A DNA stretch of 64,000 nucleotides, from contig NZ_CP107962.1 in NCBI RefSeq assembly GCF_036077095.1, positions 1 through 64,000 of the forward strand, read 5' to 3'. Of this stretch, positions 43,392-52,596 are shown piece by piece. Made by a program: the position numbers and the translations under genes. Origin of the DNA: Streptomyces sp. NBC_00376. Its GTDB lineage: Bacteria > Actinomycetota > Actinomycetes > Streptomycetales > Streptomycetaceae. The notes under the pieces are model-generated. The model saw only the letters and a program-made list of their open reading frames with translations, searched no databases and had not been told where the DNA came from. Each line of letters begins with the position of its first letter. Within the stretch, counting starts at the first letter, position 1.

Positions 43392-44540
43392 TGTCGGCGT
43401 ACGGGCCAACGTGCACCGCCGCGTACGGTCGAACGTGCATAGCGTCTTGTATGGAGCAGCGACTTGTAAGCGACGTCGATGCTCCCGCGTCCTCTCGGTT
43501 GACGGACTGGCAGACATGGGAAGCCGGGGCGTCGCTCGTCATAATCGGTAGCTGACAGCAGCCCACCCTCGACGAGGCAGGCATCCGCGTCTGACGAGGA
43601 ACATGGCTCCATCAAGTACAGACGCCAACGCTGCCAACGCCGGGTCGGCCCACAGGCAGGCGCCTGCGGACGAGGCTGCATTATGGTGAGCCGATCTTCG
43701 GACCCGTACGCATGGAGGCGCAGCAGTGACGACCGACGTGACGCCCGAACTGGCCGAGGCGATCCAGCGTGGCTACGACCAGCGCGACCGGGCGAACATG
43801 GCGCCGACGATCGCCTACTTCCAGGCACTGCTTGCCGAACACCCTGGTCACCCAGTCCTCGTATACGAGGTGGGTGGCGCCTACGACACGGCGGGCCAGG
43901 AGGAGACCGCTCGCGGCTACTACGAGCGGGCGCTCGCCCTTGGCCTCGACGGTGACGTGCTGCGCCGGTGCCTGTGCCAGTACGCCAGCACCCTGAGGTG
44001 GCTGGGCGAGCTGGACGAGTCGCTAGCGGTGCTCGACCGCGCCCGCAGGGAGTTCCCCGACTCGGACTCCGTACGCGTCTTCCGCGCGCTGACCCTCAAC
44101 GACGCCCGGCAGCCGGACGAGGCGGTGGCCGAGTTGCTGACCGTCGTCACCGGGCACGCCGAGGTCACCGACCTCGGGCGGTGGGCATTCGGGCTGCGTG
44201 GCCTCGCCCAGTGGCTCGCCGACGGCCGGCCCGAATAGGAAGCAGTTGCCCCGCACCAGGCCGGCGCAGAAGGGCCTTGGCCGGTGGGCGTGTCCGCGAC
44301 CGGCATGGACACGGCAGTGTCTGATGGGAGATCGGCTTTCTGCAGCGATGAGCGTGGTTGGGAGGGCGAAAGCTTCTTTCTCACTCTGAGTAATGGTCGC
44401 TCCGCACGACGACATGGCACACCCGAGGTGCCACACCGATCGTGAAAGTGGGCCGACCTGTGGTTTCACTGATGGGGCTGGCTTCGAGCCTGTGCACGCT
44501 CAGCCGTACGCGGCGGTGCACGTTGACCCGTACGCCGACA
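43392..44540. mobile_element. 1.15-kb non-autonomous element with 51-bp TIRs and 5-bp TSD
   Basis: Inverted ends of about 51 bp, TGTCGGCGTACGGG(C/T)CAACG then TGCACCGCCGCGTACGG, lie at 43392-43442 and 44490-44540. CCTGT flanks both sides (43387-43391 and 44541-44545). Excision with one CCTGT left rejoins the integrase frame without any loss. The only gene inside encodes a TPR protein; there is no transposase. The 5-bp duplication and long TIRs would suit mobilisation in trans by a Tn3-like transposase, though the ends do not start GGGG as Tn3 ends do. Confidence 0.85.
43726..44238 (+). CDS. TPR protein, cargo of the TIR element
   Basis: 170 aa from a GTG 7 nt after GGAGG. It is fully helical with about four TPR-like motifs: IAYFQALLAEHPGHPVLVYE, ARGYYERALALGLD, LDESLAVLDRARREFPDSDS and PDEAVAELLTVV. 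No signal or membrane segment. It resembles common Streptomyces TPR proteins that follow DUF-type genes. Being the sole gene of the element, it is either passenger cargo or has a role in the element's upkeep; nothing in the sequence decides. Confidence 0.8.
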   Translation: MTTDVTPELAEAIQRGYDQRDRANMAPTIAYFQALLAEHPGHPVLVYEVGGAYDTAGQEETARGYYERALALGLDGDVLRRCLCQYASTLRWLGELDESLAVLDRARREFPDSDSVRVFRALTLNDARQPDEAVAELLTVVTGHAEVTDLGRWAFGLRGLAQWLADGRPE

Positions 44541-44545
44541 CCTGT

Positions 44546-44946
44546 CGGGGGACAGGGATGCGGATCGTGGGGTTGCGGAAGATCTGGCCGTTCTTCTTCG
44601 CGTGCCGGAATAGCGACCGCAGTGCCACGATCCGGCTCTCGCGCTGTTTGCCGGTGACAGCGTCCCGGGCGGCGATGATGTCCTCCCGGGTGACCTCGCG
44701 CAGGTGGTCGTAGCGACTGGACCACTCCAGCAGCACCGGCTGGATCTCACCCAGGTAGGCCCATGTCGTATGCCGGGAGCGAGGCTCGGACCGCGGGCCA
44801 CCGTCGAGGAGAGTACGAATCCAGGCTTCCTCGGGGCGGTGGATGCCCGGGGACATCCCGCCGAGCTTTCGCTCCAACCACCGGTCGACGGCGGGGGCCC
44901 GGTCGTCGGCGAACAGGCCGAAGCCCAGCGGCCAGTCCGACCCGGA
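44546..44946 (-). pseudogene. Tyrosine recombinase/integrase, 5' part (split)
   Basis: Minus-strand frame: GFGLFADDRAPAVDRWLERK, LGGMSPGIHRPEEAWIRTLL, HTTWAYLGEIQPVLLEWSSR, LREVTREDIIAARDAVTGKQ, ESRIVALRSLFRHAKKNGQI and PTIRIPVPRQ at 44546. This is the SAM-like N-terminal domain of the recombinase whose C-terminal part is at 42833-43386. An in-frame stop lies upstream near 44960 and no clear start is visible, so the gene may already have been truncated before the element entered. Confidence 0.7.
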
Positions 44947-45017
44947 ACCTGTATTGCCTCAGACTGCACCGACGGCCTCCGAAATCGCCCTCGCAACCTG
45001 CCCCGGATCACCGGCAC

Positions 45018-45563
45018 CTGAGGGATCGATACATCCCGCGCTTCCCGTGGGCCGGCGACTCGCCGAGGCCGGCCAGCGATGAACCCGGTGGTGGCATCGG
45101 CTTCGAGGTGAGGTCACCACCGGGCGGGAGCGGCCCCACACGAAGGGTAGACGGCCTGTCACCGACTCGGCCCCACCCAGCCGGAGCACATGACCGGGCG
45201 CGGCAGCAGGCTGCACAGGAATTCGGCAGCAACGCGGGCCCCTCGCGACTGCACCGGTGTCCGGGGAACACGTATGCATCAGCTCGCCGGGCGGTGAACC
45301 ACTGCTGCTCGTACGGTCGGGCGTGAGTGCCCTGACAGGACGGTGCTCCCGGGACGGCCCTGCGGCCACTTCGCACGTTCCGCAGGGCCAACCCATCTTC
45401 CAGATGTGACCACCCGCCAGCCCGGCAGCCGACACCCGCAGCCCCTGAAGACGCGGGCCTCGGTGCTGGTCGACGTGATCAACGGGACGTGGCCATATCG
45501 CATCGCTGCCCGTACGCGCGAAGCTGCCCCGGGTGATAGCGGATCGAGACCGGTACGTTTTGG
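45018..45563. other. Stretch without a recognisable gene
   Basis: Several open frames exist on both strands but none shows a known family, signal or good ribosome-binding site. It lies between the integrase remnant and the BTAD-type pseudogene and is probably decayed DNA. Confidence 0.4.
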
Positions 45564-46614
45564 CTACTTGGGTGCCCTGCTCTGCAGATTTCGCAGGGCT
45601 GCGAGGACGGCATCCTCGTCCTTGTCGTAGGCAGGCACCCGAAGGTCCAGTTCATGCTCGGTGTCGCCCAGTGCGCGAAAGCCCTGCCGCAGCGCCCAAT
45701 GGGCCGCCTCAGGTTCGTGTTCCGTCAGGTGCAGGCGAGCCAGACGCACAGACGCGTCGACCAATGCCTTCGTAATGGACGCCTTCATGTCCACCGCCCA
45801 CTCGAACCGCCCTGGCGGGGTATCCGCGAAAGGTCGCCCACGGACCAGCTGCAGGGCCGCTCGCAGGTGACCAGCCGCGCCCTCACTGGAACCCTGACTG
45901 GCCAGGTGATGGTCCTGGAACTGCTTCCAGTCGCTGGTCACACGCTCGGAGAACCGGTATCCCCGGTTCTGCTCGACACGGGGAAACGCCTCAGCTCCAA
46001 TCCAGGCCCTCAGTCGGGAGGATCGCGAGTTCCGCGTTTGCTTGCTCCCTTTCCCTTTGGGGTGGAGACCCTTTTCGAGGTCCTGCGGGCCGGCCCCGGG
46101 GTGAAGGTAGATCCAGCAGGCCAGTTCGGTCAGCGAGTTACGGAGGCGGCTCTCCCTTGTTCCCGGAGCGTTGGCGACTTGAACCGGGCCAAGCAGAAGA
46201 AGACAGACCGCGCTGTCGCTCGCCTCCCGTTCGTGGGGCTCGGGACTGCTCTCAGCAATTCGCCCGACCAGCGGCACGGACTCCGAGGCAGGGACGCTCT
46301 GGTGAGGAAAGTGGAGCTGCCCGGTCTGACGGAAGAGCTCCCCTTCCAGGGCGCCGAGAAGTGAGCCCCAGCCGCGTGCGAATTCCTGCTCAGCGTCCTG
46401 CGCACCGTTGAGGACCCATTCCGAGGGCGGCAGGTCAACGACCGGTTTCGTGGTGAGCGTGTCCAACACACAGAGCGGTCGCTCTCCAGCGCGCCAACTC
46501 ATGGGGTGACGAAGCCGTGGTCAGCTGCCACCCCCGCTCGATCAGCGTCCGCAACGCGGTGACCCCTGATCCGTCGGCCCCTTCGGGAGCGAAACCACTC
46601 ATCGTGCACACCTC
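45564..46614 (-). pseudogene. C-terminal part of a BTAD-domain (SARP-like) regulator, frameshifted
   Basis: A first frame begins MSGFAPEGADGSGVTALRTL (about 46600) and runs to SSPHELARWRA. A shift near 46500 continues ERPLCVLDTLTTKPVVDLPP to a stop at 45564. The later part has AVCLLLLGPVQVANAPGTRE, LTELACWIYLHPGAG, SRLRAWIGAEAFPRV, GYRFSERVTSDWKQF and LVRGRPFADTPPGRFEWAVD. That is the winged-helix plus BTAD end of the large Streptomyces membrane regulators, which are usually about 1000 aa. The N-terminal membrane and LysM parts are absent. Confidence 0.75.
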
Positions 46615-46721
46615 CATGCAGTGACAACGACAAGGAAGCGGCCGGGGCACTCGCCCGTTCACCAGCCTGATCGGCTCACCGGAGGCGTCACCCCCCTTTA
46701 CGGCGTCTCGGCCGAGTGGGG

Positions 46722-47294
46722 CTACGCGGCGAAGCCTATGTTGGTGACGTACTCGTACTGGCCCCACTGAGAACCGAGGTCGGGCAGGACGTCGGTCCAC
46801 TCGTCTTCCAGGCCCTGGACGTCGCCCGCGGCCCAGGCCTCGACGATCCGGTCCCAGCGGCGGACGTTCATCGTGCGGTACTCCACCACCCGCTGCAGGG
46901 GCCTGGCCACCTGCGACTGATTCAGCGGGTGGATCTCCACCCTGGTCCCGCGCCCCTCACGGTTGAGACGGGCCAGGAGATGCCGGGCCACATTGCGACG
47001 GCGCACCGCCCGGTAGGCGGCGTCGATGCGTTCCAGGTTGGCCTTCGACGGCCGGCGCGTGCCCTCCAGCCAGGCCTGCAGTGTCCGGTCGGTCACCGTC
47101 AGGCCGGCGTCCTTGGCCGCGGCGAGGCTGTGGTCGGTCTTCGTCAGGTAGTGCAGGCGGGCCATCAGGCCGCGCTTCGCGGTGACCGGGGTGACGATGC
47201 CGCCCGCGAGGACGTCGAGCTGCCGGATGACGGCATCGCTTCCCTTGATGCCCCGGGCGCCGAACTTCCCGAAGTCGATGTTCCTCTCCGGCAC
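46722..47294 (-). CDS. HTH protein, possible terminal-protein-like or replication protein
   Basis: A 190-aa basic protein: MPERNIDFGKFGARGIKG, KRGLMARLHYLTKTDHSLAA, an HTH at TVTDRTLQAWLEGTRRPSKA, then NLERIDAAYRAVRRRNVARH and a C-terminal domain (RRWDRIVEAWAAGDVQGLED then VTNIGFAA). The size, the HTH of the form S/TxRTLxxWLxGxRxP, and the basic centre recall Tpg terminal proteins of linear Streptomyces replicons. The C-terminal part does not match those that I remember. It lies next to the iteron/rep locus. Terminal protein, partition or plasmid regulator are all open; I rate the gene as real but its role as uncertain. Confidence 0.7.
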   Translation of the reverse strand: MPERNIDFGKFGARGIKGSDAVIRQLDVLAGGIVTPVTAKRGLMARLHYLTKTDHSLAAAKDAGLTVTDRTLQAWLEGTRRPSKANLERIDAAYRAVRRRNVARHLLARLNREGRGTRVEIHPLNQSQVARPLQRVVEYRTMNVRRWDRIVEAWAAGDVQGLEDEWTDVLPDLGSQWGQYEYVTNIGFAA

Positions 47295-47341
47295 TTCGCA
47301 CCCTTCTCCATCGAACTCCGTTGCCTGAAACGATAGTTGAG

Positions 47342-47347
47342 ATTCTA
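47342..47347 (-). promoter_or_regulatory. Likely -10 element of the HTH gene
   Basis: On the minus strand TAGAAT (plus ATTCTA) matches TAGRRT, 48 bp upstream of the start codon, in an AT-rich leader. No clear -35 is seen. From 47348 to 47863 I find no convincing gene, although a 104-aa Arg/Gly/Pro-rich frame from an ATG at 47505 does have GGAG 8 nt upstream. Confidence 0.35.
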
Positions 47348-47863
47348 CCTTATGCAGGCCTATCAGAGGTTATGTGATGCTTTCCTCCGGCGATCAACAC
47401 CTTGCCCGGCAGCTGAAGCGCGCCCAGAACACCGCACGACTCCCTCCTCGATGGCGCAGCCCTTCCCTGCTGTCCTACCCCGGCCTGAGAAAGGGAGCTG
47501 AGATATGCGGAGCTCTACGGGACGGGGTACGGAGGTACCGGAGCCGAGCGGCCCCCCAGGGCCGGGCGGCGGCACCGGCCACAGGCACCGGCCACGCTTA
47601 CGCGCTTTTGGTCGTCACGGTCGGTACAACCCGAGACGCAGCTCCGCTGATGCCGCCTACGGCCCGCAGTTGACTCATGGAGCCGCACGCGAAGCTACTT
47701 GGGCCCCGACGGTGCCCGGTGTGCGCCTTCCTGCGAGACATCAGATAGGGAAGAGCTTGCGTTTTCGCAGGTCACAGCGTTGCAGTGGGGATGCTTGTGA
47801 CTCCCGAGAGGGGACATAAAGAGGCTCGAATGTCACTTCTGAGTAGGCATAACGTCTCCGAAA

Positions 47864-48089
47864 GGTCAGTAAGGCTGACTACTTGGCATGCGAGAGGTCA
47901 GGAATACTGACTTCTTTGCCCGCAGAAGGTCAGTCTTGCTGACTTTCCGCCACGGGGGTCCAGTCCGCGCACCACCCCCATACCTGCCCGGAGCGCGCAG
48001 GAGTTCGTGCAGGAGATGTGTCACCCCTGGGGGGACACAAGACGCGCCGGAGGTCAGAAATGCCGACCTTGAGGTCAGAAGTACTGACC
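47864..48089 (+). repeat. Five iteron-like palindromes upstream of the rep-like gene
   Basis: Each unit is 17 bp of the form GGTCAG-N5-CTGAC(C/T): 47864-47880, 47896-47912, 47928-47944, 48052-48068 (one mismatch in the right arm) and 48073-48089. The first three are spaced exactly 32 bp apart, the last two 21 bp, so all sit on near-integral helical turns. Between the groups lies TGTGTC-N11-GACACA (48017-48039). Such arrays are typical origin iterons or operators for the adjacent initiator. Confidence 0.85.
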
Positions 48090-48140
48090 TTCTGCTACGT
48101 TGCTGGACGCCCGGGATCTTGGAACTTTGGAGAGCTGCTC

Positions 48141-48839
48141 GTGTCCGAGTCACAGCGCCGGCGGCGCACCGCCAGTCCCGCGCAGAATCCGGGGCTGGCT
48201 CCGGACGATCCACTGCGTGCGTTCGGAGAACGGCTACGGAAGATCGAGGGCCTGGACGACTTGGCGCGGTCCTACCCGGGCCGGGAGATCACCGTCGGCC
48301 GTCAGCGGCAGCAGCTGGAGTTCTTCTCCGATCCCGAGCGCCCCAACGCCTTCGCGATGGTGGCGCTGGAGTTCTTCCTCGTGATCGCCCAGTACTACCG
48401 TGAGGCACTGCCGCTGCGGTTGATCCTGCTGCTGATCGCCGGGCAACGGGCCAGCGGGCGAATCCCGCTTACTCAGGACGACATGGCGCAGATCCTGGAC
48501 GTCCCGCGCCAGAAGGTCAACGAGTCGCTGCGGGAGATCATGGGCCACGGCATCGTGATCAAACGCGGGCGCGGCGTGTACCAGTTCAACCCGCCGTACT
48601 CCTACGTTGCGGCCGAACTGGTGCGGCTGTCCGATGGCAGGACCGAGTATGTTCAGGTGGACCAGGCCGATGCTCTGGCGGAGCTCCGGGCCGCAGCACT
48701 GCCAGACCTTGTTCGGTTCCCGTCACTGCAGCACATGCGCGAGGCAATCGAAGAGTTCCGCAAGGAGCGCGCTCAGAAGCGCCGGGAACGGCGGGAGCGG
48801 TTCCGGGCAAGGACGAGTCAGAAGGAGGGCGAGCGGTGA
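48141..48839 (+). CDS. Winged-helix protein, candidate plasmid replication initiator
   Basis: 232 aa from the GTG at 48141, 8 nt after GGAG. A central helical part (NAFAMVALEFFLVIAQYYRE, LPLRLILLLIAGQ) leads to a winged HTH (RIPLTQDDMAQILDVPRQKV, NESLREIMGHGIVIKRGRGV). After it comes YQFNPPYSYVAAE, reminiscent of RepL-type initiators (a wing followed by an NP-containing strand), and a basic Arg/Lys tail. Iterons lie directly upstream. It overlaps the next gene by 4 bp (GTGA). A role in initiating replication is inferred from architecture and iterons; an autoregulated transcription factor is the alternative. Confidence 0.65.
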   Translation: MSESQRRRRTASPAQNPGLAPDDPLRAFGERLRKIEGLDDLARSYPGREITVGRQRQQLEFFSDPERPNAFAMVALEFFLVIAQYYREALPLRLILLLIAGQRASGRIPLTQDDMAQILDVPRQKVNESLREIMGHGIVIKRGRGVYQFNPPYSYVAAELVRLSDGRTEYVQVDQADALAELRAAALPDLVRFPSLQHMREAIEEFRKERAQKRRERRERFRARTSQKEGER

Positions 48840-49258
48840 GCAGGGGCATGTTGTTCACGCCGGTCAACGCGGAGGGCGTGGTCGCGGCCCTGGACCTGCC
48901 CGGGCCGGCCTATCGCGTTCTGTTCGCCCTGCGTTCCCGCAGCGAGCCCGGCGGCCGTGCCGAGATGGGCCAGAACCAGATCGCCGCCCTGCTCGGGCTC
49001 AGCCGCCCCAGCATCACCTCCGGCCTGCGCGAACTGATACTGGCCCGCCTCGTGACAAAGCAGCGCAACGGCGTCTACCGAATCAACGCGATGCTCGCCG
49101 CGTACGAGACACCGGCCGACGCCCGGGCCGCTATCGATGCCATGGACCCAGCCGACCGGCTGGACGACCCACACTTCGTCGCCCGCTACCACCAGGCCGT
49201 TCAGGATTACCGCGAGCAGCTCGCCCTCGAACGCCGCAAGAAGCTGCGCGTTGCTTGA
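48836..49258 (+). CDS. Second winged-helix protein, coupled to the rep-like gene
   Basis: A 140-aa protein from a GTG overlapping the previous stop (GTGA), indicating translational coupling. Winged HTH: PAYRVLFALRSRSEPGGRAE, MGQNQIAALLGLSRPSITSG, LRELILARLVTKQRNGVYRI. The tail is helical and basic (RYHQAVQDYREQLALERRKK). It resembles MarR/RepL-type folds and the upstream protein, so the pair could be two origin-binding proteins. From 49259 to 49606 I see no gene. Confidence 0.65.
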   Translation: MSRGMLFTPVNAEGVVAALDLPGPAYRVLFALRSRSEPGGRAEMGQNQIAALLGLSRPSITSGLRELILARLVTKQRNGVYRINAMLAAYETPADARAAIDAMDPADRLDDPHFVARYHQAVQDYREQLALERRKKLRVA

Positions 49259-49606
49259 CCTCGCCCCGGACACGCACCAGGGCGCGGCGCCGTTTCTGTG
49301 TCGCTGACGGCACGGTTGTCCAAGCAGACTGGGCGAACTTGCCCAAGCAGTCTTGGACAACCTGGTGCACACCGTTCCCTCCAGGGACATCACAGCCCAG
49401 CGGTGCGTGACAAGGCAGTGGGAGGAGGGTGCGAGATCCTCTACCGAGAGGCCGCCGACCATAGCGATGCGAGCGCGGTTTTGGCTCTGGCCGTACGGTT
49501 TGAACCCTGAGGGTACGACCACTGTGCCCTGGCGCTGATCCACGCGTCCAAACAGGAAACGTGAAACGTCAGACCGGTACTGCCGCTCCGGACGGGACAC
49601 CAAGCT

Positions 49607-49808
49607 GGGTGTGAACAGGCGCGGCTACAGGTGGGTCAGGGGTTCGCGGGCGGGGCTGGCGAGTTGGGCGTAGAAGTCGGTGCGGTCCTGGGCCTGGAGG
49701 ACCTGGGCGCACACGGTCAGCAGGCCGGTGCGTGCCTCGGGCCGGTTCAGGACGGGGGCCAGCTGGGTCCGGATGCGGGTGGCCGCTTCGGGGGACAGCA
49801 GCGCGTAC
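49607..49808 (-). pseudogene. Duplicate of the 3' end of the APH-like kinase gene (direct repeat C1)
   Basis: About 202 bp match 53970-54173 in the same orientation. The minus frame ends ALLSPEAATRIRTQLAPVLN, PEARTGLLTVCAQVLQAQDR, REPLTHL-stop, nearly identical to the end of the intact kinase gene at 53988. The match stops abruptly at 49808. With the intact copy it brackets a block holding the second NB-ARC/TPR gene. Confidence 0.85.
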
Positions 49809-49907
49809 CGACCGGCGCCGAGCCCCGATTCCACGCCTGCTCGCCCATCAGCACGGAGAGCCGTCGTGCGCACGCCCTCATCGTGCACACCACGCCGCGC
49901 GTGGACT

Positions 49908-52427
49908 TCACCTACGAGAGCTCGGCGGGTCCGGATTGCCGTCGAGTGCCTCCTGTTGTGCGTCGGGATGGTTGTCCAGGAGGAACTTTTGAGCGTCCGC
50001 AAAGGCACGCTCGTATAGGGCAAGTGCCCGCTCTGGGTTGTTTGCCTCCTCGTATACACCAGCAAGTGTGAATCTCAACTGAGTCCCGGCCGGGTGGTCG
50101 ACGGGAAGGAACTGCTCCACATCCGCCAGGTTCTGCTCGTAGAGAAGGATCGCCTCCTCCAGGTTGCCTGCAGCGTGGTGCGCGTCAGCCAGGTCTTTCC
50201 GCGAGACCAGCGTGTGGCTGTGGCCTGCGCGAAGAACTCGCTCCCGGCCTGTCAGAGCTTGTTTGTAGTGGTGGATCACCTTCTCCAGATCACCTTTGGA
50301 GCGGTACACGTCAGCCAGGCTGCTGTGCAAAGTCAGAGTGAGAGGGTGGTCGATGGGAAGGGCCTGTTCCGCATCCCTCAGGCCCTGCTCGCAGTAGAGG
50401 ATCGCCTTTTCCGGGTCACCTGCAGCGTGGAACGCGCAGGCGAGGTTGTGCCGCGAAGTGAGCGTGTCGATGTGGGCGTTGGAAAGCACCCGCTCCTGGG
50501 TTTGCAGAATCTGCTCGTAGAGTGGGATCGCCTTCTCCAGGTCGCCTTCATCGTGGTAGCAACAGGCGAGGTTGTGCCGGGAGGCCAGCGTGTGCTGGTG
50601 GTCGACAGGGAGCACCCGCTGCCGCGCCTCCAGCGTTGACTTGTAGAGGGGGATCGCCTTCTCCAGGTCACCTGCAGCGTGGAACGCGCAGGCGAGGTTG
50701 TGCCGCGAGGTCAGGATGTGGGGGTGGTCAGCAGGAAAGATGCGTTCCCTGGCTGCCAGGGCCCGTTGACGGTATGCAGTGGAAGGGGCGATAAGACCTT
50801 GTTCCGCAAGGAAGAGTGCAGTCTGATTGAGTACGACCGCGGTGCGCTCAGTATCGGTGCCCGGCGGGGCGTGGTCGACGATGGCGTCGATGTGAGGAAC
50901 GAGCTCCCGCCAGGCGGGCCAGGAAGTCGGGTCGTCCCCGTTGTCCAAACCTCTTGAGACCAGGCCAGTGGTGGCGTCGCTGAGGGCTCGGCTGATGTCG
51001 CGGGGCTGGCGGTGGGGATCATTGGAATCGGGAGTGCGGGCGACGGCCTGGACAAGCCGGTGCACGGTCACCGTGTCCGGGGCTGCGGTGATCATGCTGT
51101 AGGCGGCAAGACGCCGCACGGCGTCATGCACGGCGGGCTGCTCTCCCAGGGATTCGAGCAGAATGCGGGGAACGCGGTCGGGGGCGTACCAGGCCAGCGT
51201 GCGTAGGAGATGGCCTGCGAGAGGTGTGTCGGCGAGGCGCTCAAGGGTGATGTGCCAGATCCGGGCGATGGTCTGATCAACAGCGCGGCCTTCTTCCCCT
51301 CGGCGGTACATGTCCGCCGGGAGGTCGGCAAGCAGGTCCAGATAGGCGCGTGGGGTGAGGCCGGCTTCTGTGATGTAGGCACCAGCCTGTTCGATGGCCA
51401 GTGGCAAATGCCCTAGTTCATCGCAGAGTTCTTGCACGCCGTCCGCATCCGGACCCCCTTCGCCATGGGGTCGGGTTCCGGTGGCGAGCAGGCTGTGGGA
51501 TTCGGTGGGGGCGAGTACGTCGAGGCGCATGGGCGTTGTCATGCCACGCCAGCCGCTGGAGCGCCGGGTGGTGATGAGGAACCGGCCGCCAGAAGCGCGG
51601 GCCAGCAGCGGGGCGATGTCAGCGGGATCCTTGACGTTGTCCAGTACCAGCAGCCAGTCTCGGTGGCTGGCGAGCCACTGCAAGGCGAACTCGGCCAGCA
51701 CCTCTGCGGTCGGAGCAGCCACCAGGGCTGGCTGGAGAGCGGTGGCGAGGTCTACCAGACCCTGCCGGATGTTTGTGGGGCTGTCAGCGGTGATCCAACG
51801 AACGGGAATACAGCCGTGGGGGCGGGTGGCAGCCCAGTGCGCAGCCAAGGTGCTCTTGCCGACGCCGCCCAATCCGAACACGACTTGCGCCGCGCTGGTG
51901 GTGCTGAATGCCGAGTCGAGTTGTTCCTGTTCAGCGGCACGCCCGACGAAGTGGTCTGTTCGGAAGGGGAGGTTATCCAGGCCTGCGGGAGCGTCCGTCT
52001 CAGCAGCCGCGCGTAAGACGTCCGGAGACAGGGCCGCAGGAGATGACTTCGACTTACTGCTGGCGGTCGGCTGTGGCTGGGCTTGGGCGGACTTCCACCA
52101 GTCTTCCCACGTTTTCTCGTGCAGCAGTCCTGGGGTCAGGTTCCGATCATCTGGACGAACATCCAGAGCCCGTGCACGTTCGATCAGCACCCGGACCAGC
52201 AACCTCGCCGTTTCCCACCGCGGCAGGTGATCGCCAAGCTCCCATGAACTGATCCCCTTATCGGTGAGAGTCACTGGCTTGCCGGGGGAGACGGGCCGTG
52301 CCGACCTGGCCTTGTCGTTCGCCTTTCTCGCGGCCGTTTTCTGATCCAGCCCCGACACGGTTCGCAGCTCCTTCAGCCTGTCCCCGAACCGCTTGCGTGG
52401 CCCTTCAACTCTCTGCGTCCCAGCCAT
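49908..52427 (-). CDS. STAND protein: XRE-HTH, NB-ARC and TPR domains
   Basis: An 839-aa protein. An N-terminal XRE-like HTH (residues 13-80, RFGDRLKELRTVSGLDQKTA) is followed by a linker and an NB-ARC domain with Walker A GLGGVGKS (185-192), Walker B WLLVLDNV (258-265), RFLITTRRSSGW and LGHLPLAIEQAGAYI. C-terminal TPRs from about residue 590 have the pattern HTLxSRHNLACxxHxxGDLEKAI, five to six units. Unlike the protein at 18674 it has its own DNA-binding head, like AfsR-related regulators of the SWACOS type. It may be a ligand-activated transcription factor. A small membrane gene starts divergently 170 bp away. Confidence 0.9.
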   Translation of the reverse strand: MAGTQRVEGPRKRFGDRLKELRTVSGLDQKTAARKANDKARSARPVSPGKPVTLTDKGISSWELGDHLPRWETARLLVRVLIERARALDVRPDDRNLTPGLLHEKTWEDWWKSAQAQPQPTASSKSKSSPAALSPDVLRAAAETDAPAGLDNLPFRTDHFVGRAAEQEQLDSAFSTTSAAQVVFGLGGVGKSTLAAHWAATRPHGCIPVRWITADSPTNIRQGLVDLATALQPALVAAPTAEVLAEFALQWLASHRDWLLVLDNVKDPADIAPLLARASGGRFLITTRRSSGWRGMTTPMRLDVLAPTESHSLLATGTRPHGEGGPDADGVQELCDELGHLPLAIEQAGAYITEAGLTPRAYLDLLADLPADMYRRGEEGRAVDQTIARIWHITLERLADTPLAGHLLRTLAWYAPDRVPRILLESLGEQPAVHDAVRRLAAYSMITAAPDTVTVHRLVQAVARTPDSNDPHRQPRDISRALSDATTGLVSRGLDNGDDPTSWPAWRELVPHIDAIVDHAPPGTDTERTAVVLNQTALFLAEQGLIAPSTAYRQRALAARERIFPADHPHILTSRHNLACAFHAAGDLEKAIPLYKSTLEARQRVLPVDHQHTLASRHNLACCYHDEGDLEKAIPLYEQILQTQERVLSNAHIDTLTSRHNLACAFHAAGDPEKAILYCEQGLRDAEQALPIDHPLTLTLHSSLADVYRSKGDLEKVIHHYKQALTGRERVLRAGHSHTLVSRKDLADAHHAAGNLEEAILLYEQNLADVEQFLPVDHPAGTQLRFTLAGVYEEANNPERALALYERAFADAQKFLLDNHPDAQQEALDGNPDPPSSRR

Positions 52428-52596
52428 GTGCCTCCCCCGTTTCTCTGGTCCGGATCCGGACCGGATAACTCACCGTAGCCCGCCCACCAGCACGGATTCC
52501 CTTGTTCCAGCCAATCCGGAGTGGCCCGGCCGTATCCAGCTCGCGGATCCTCATCGTGCCAGGCACCCGGCCTGGCCTTAACTTCCGGAGGAAGTG

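Noticed and set aside
47505..47819. A 104-aa frame with an acceptable ribosome-binding site
   Set aside because: Arg/Gly/Pro-rich with no family, signal or helix pattern; kept only as a remark under the adjacent promoter entry.
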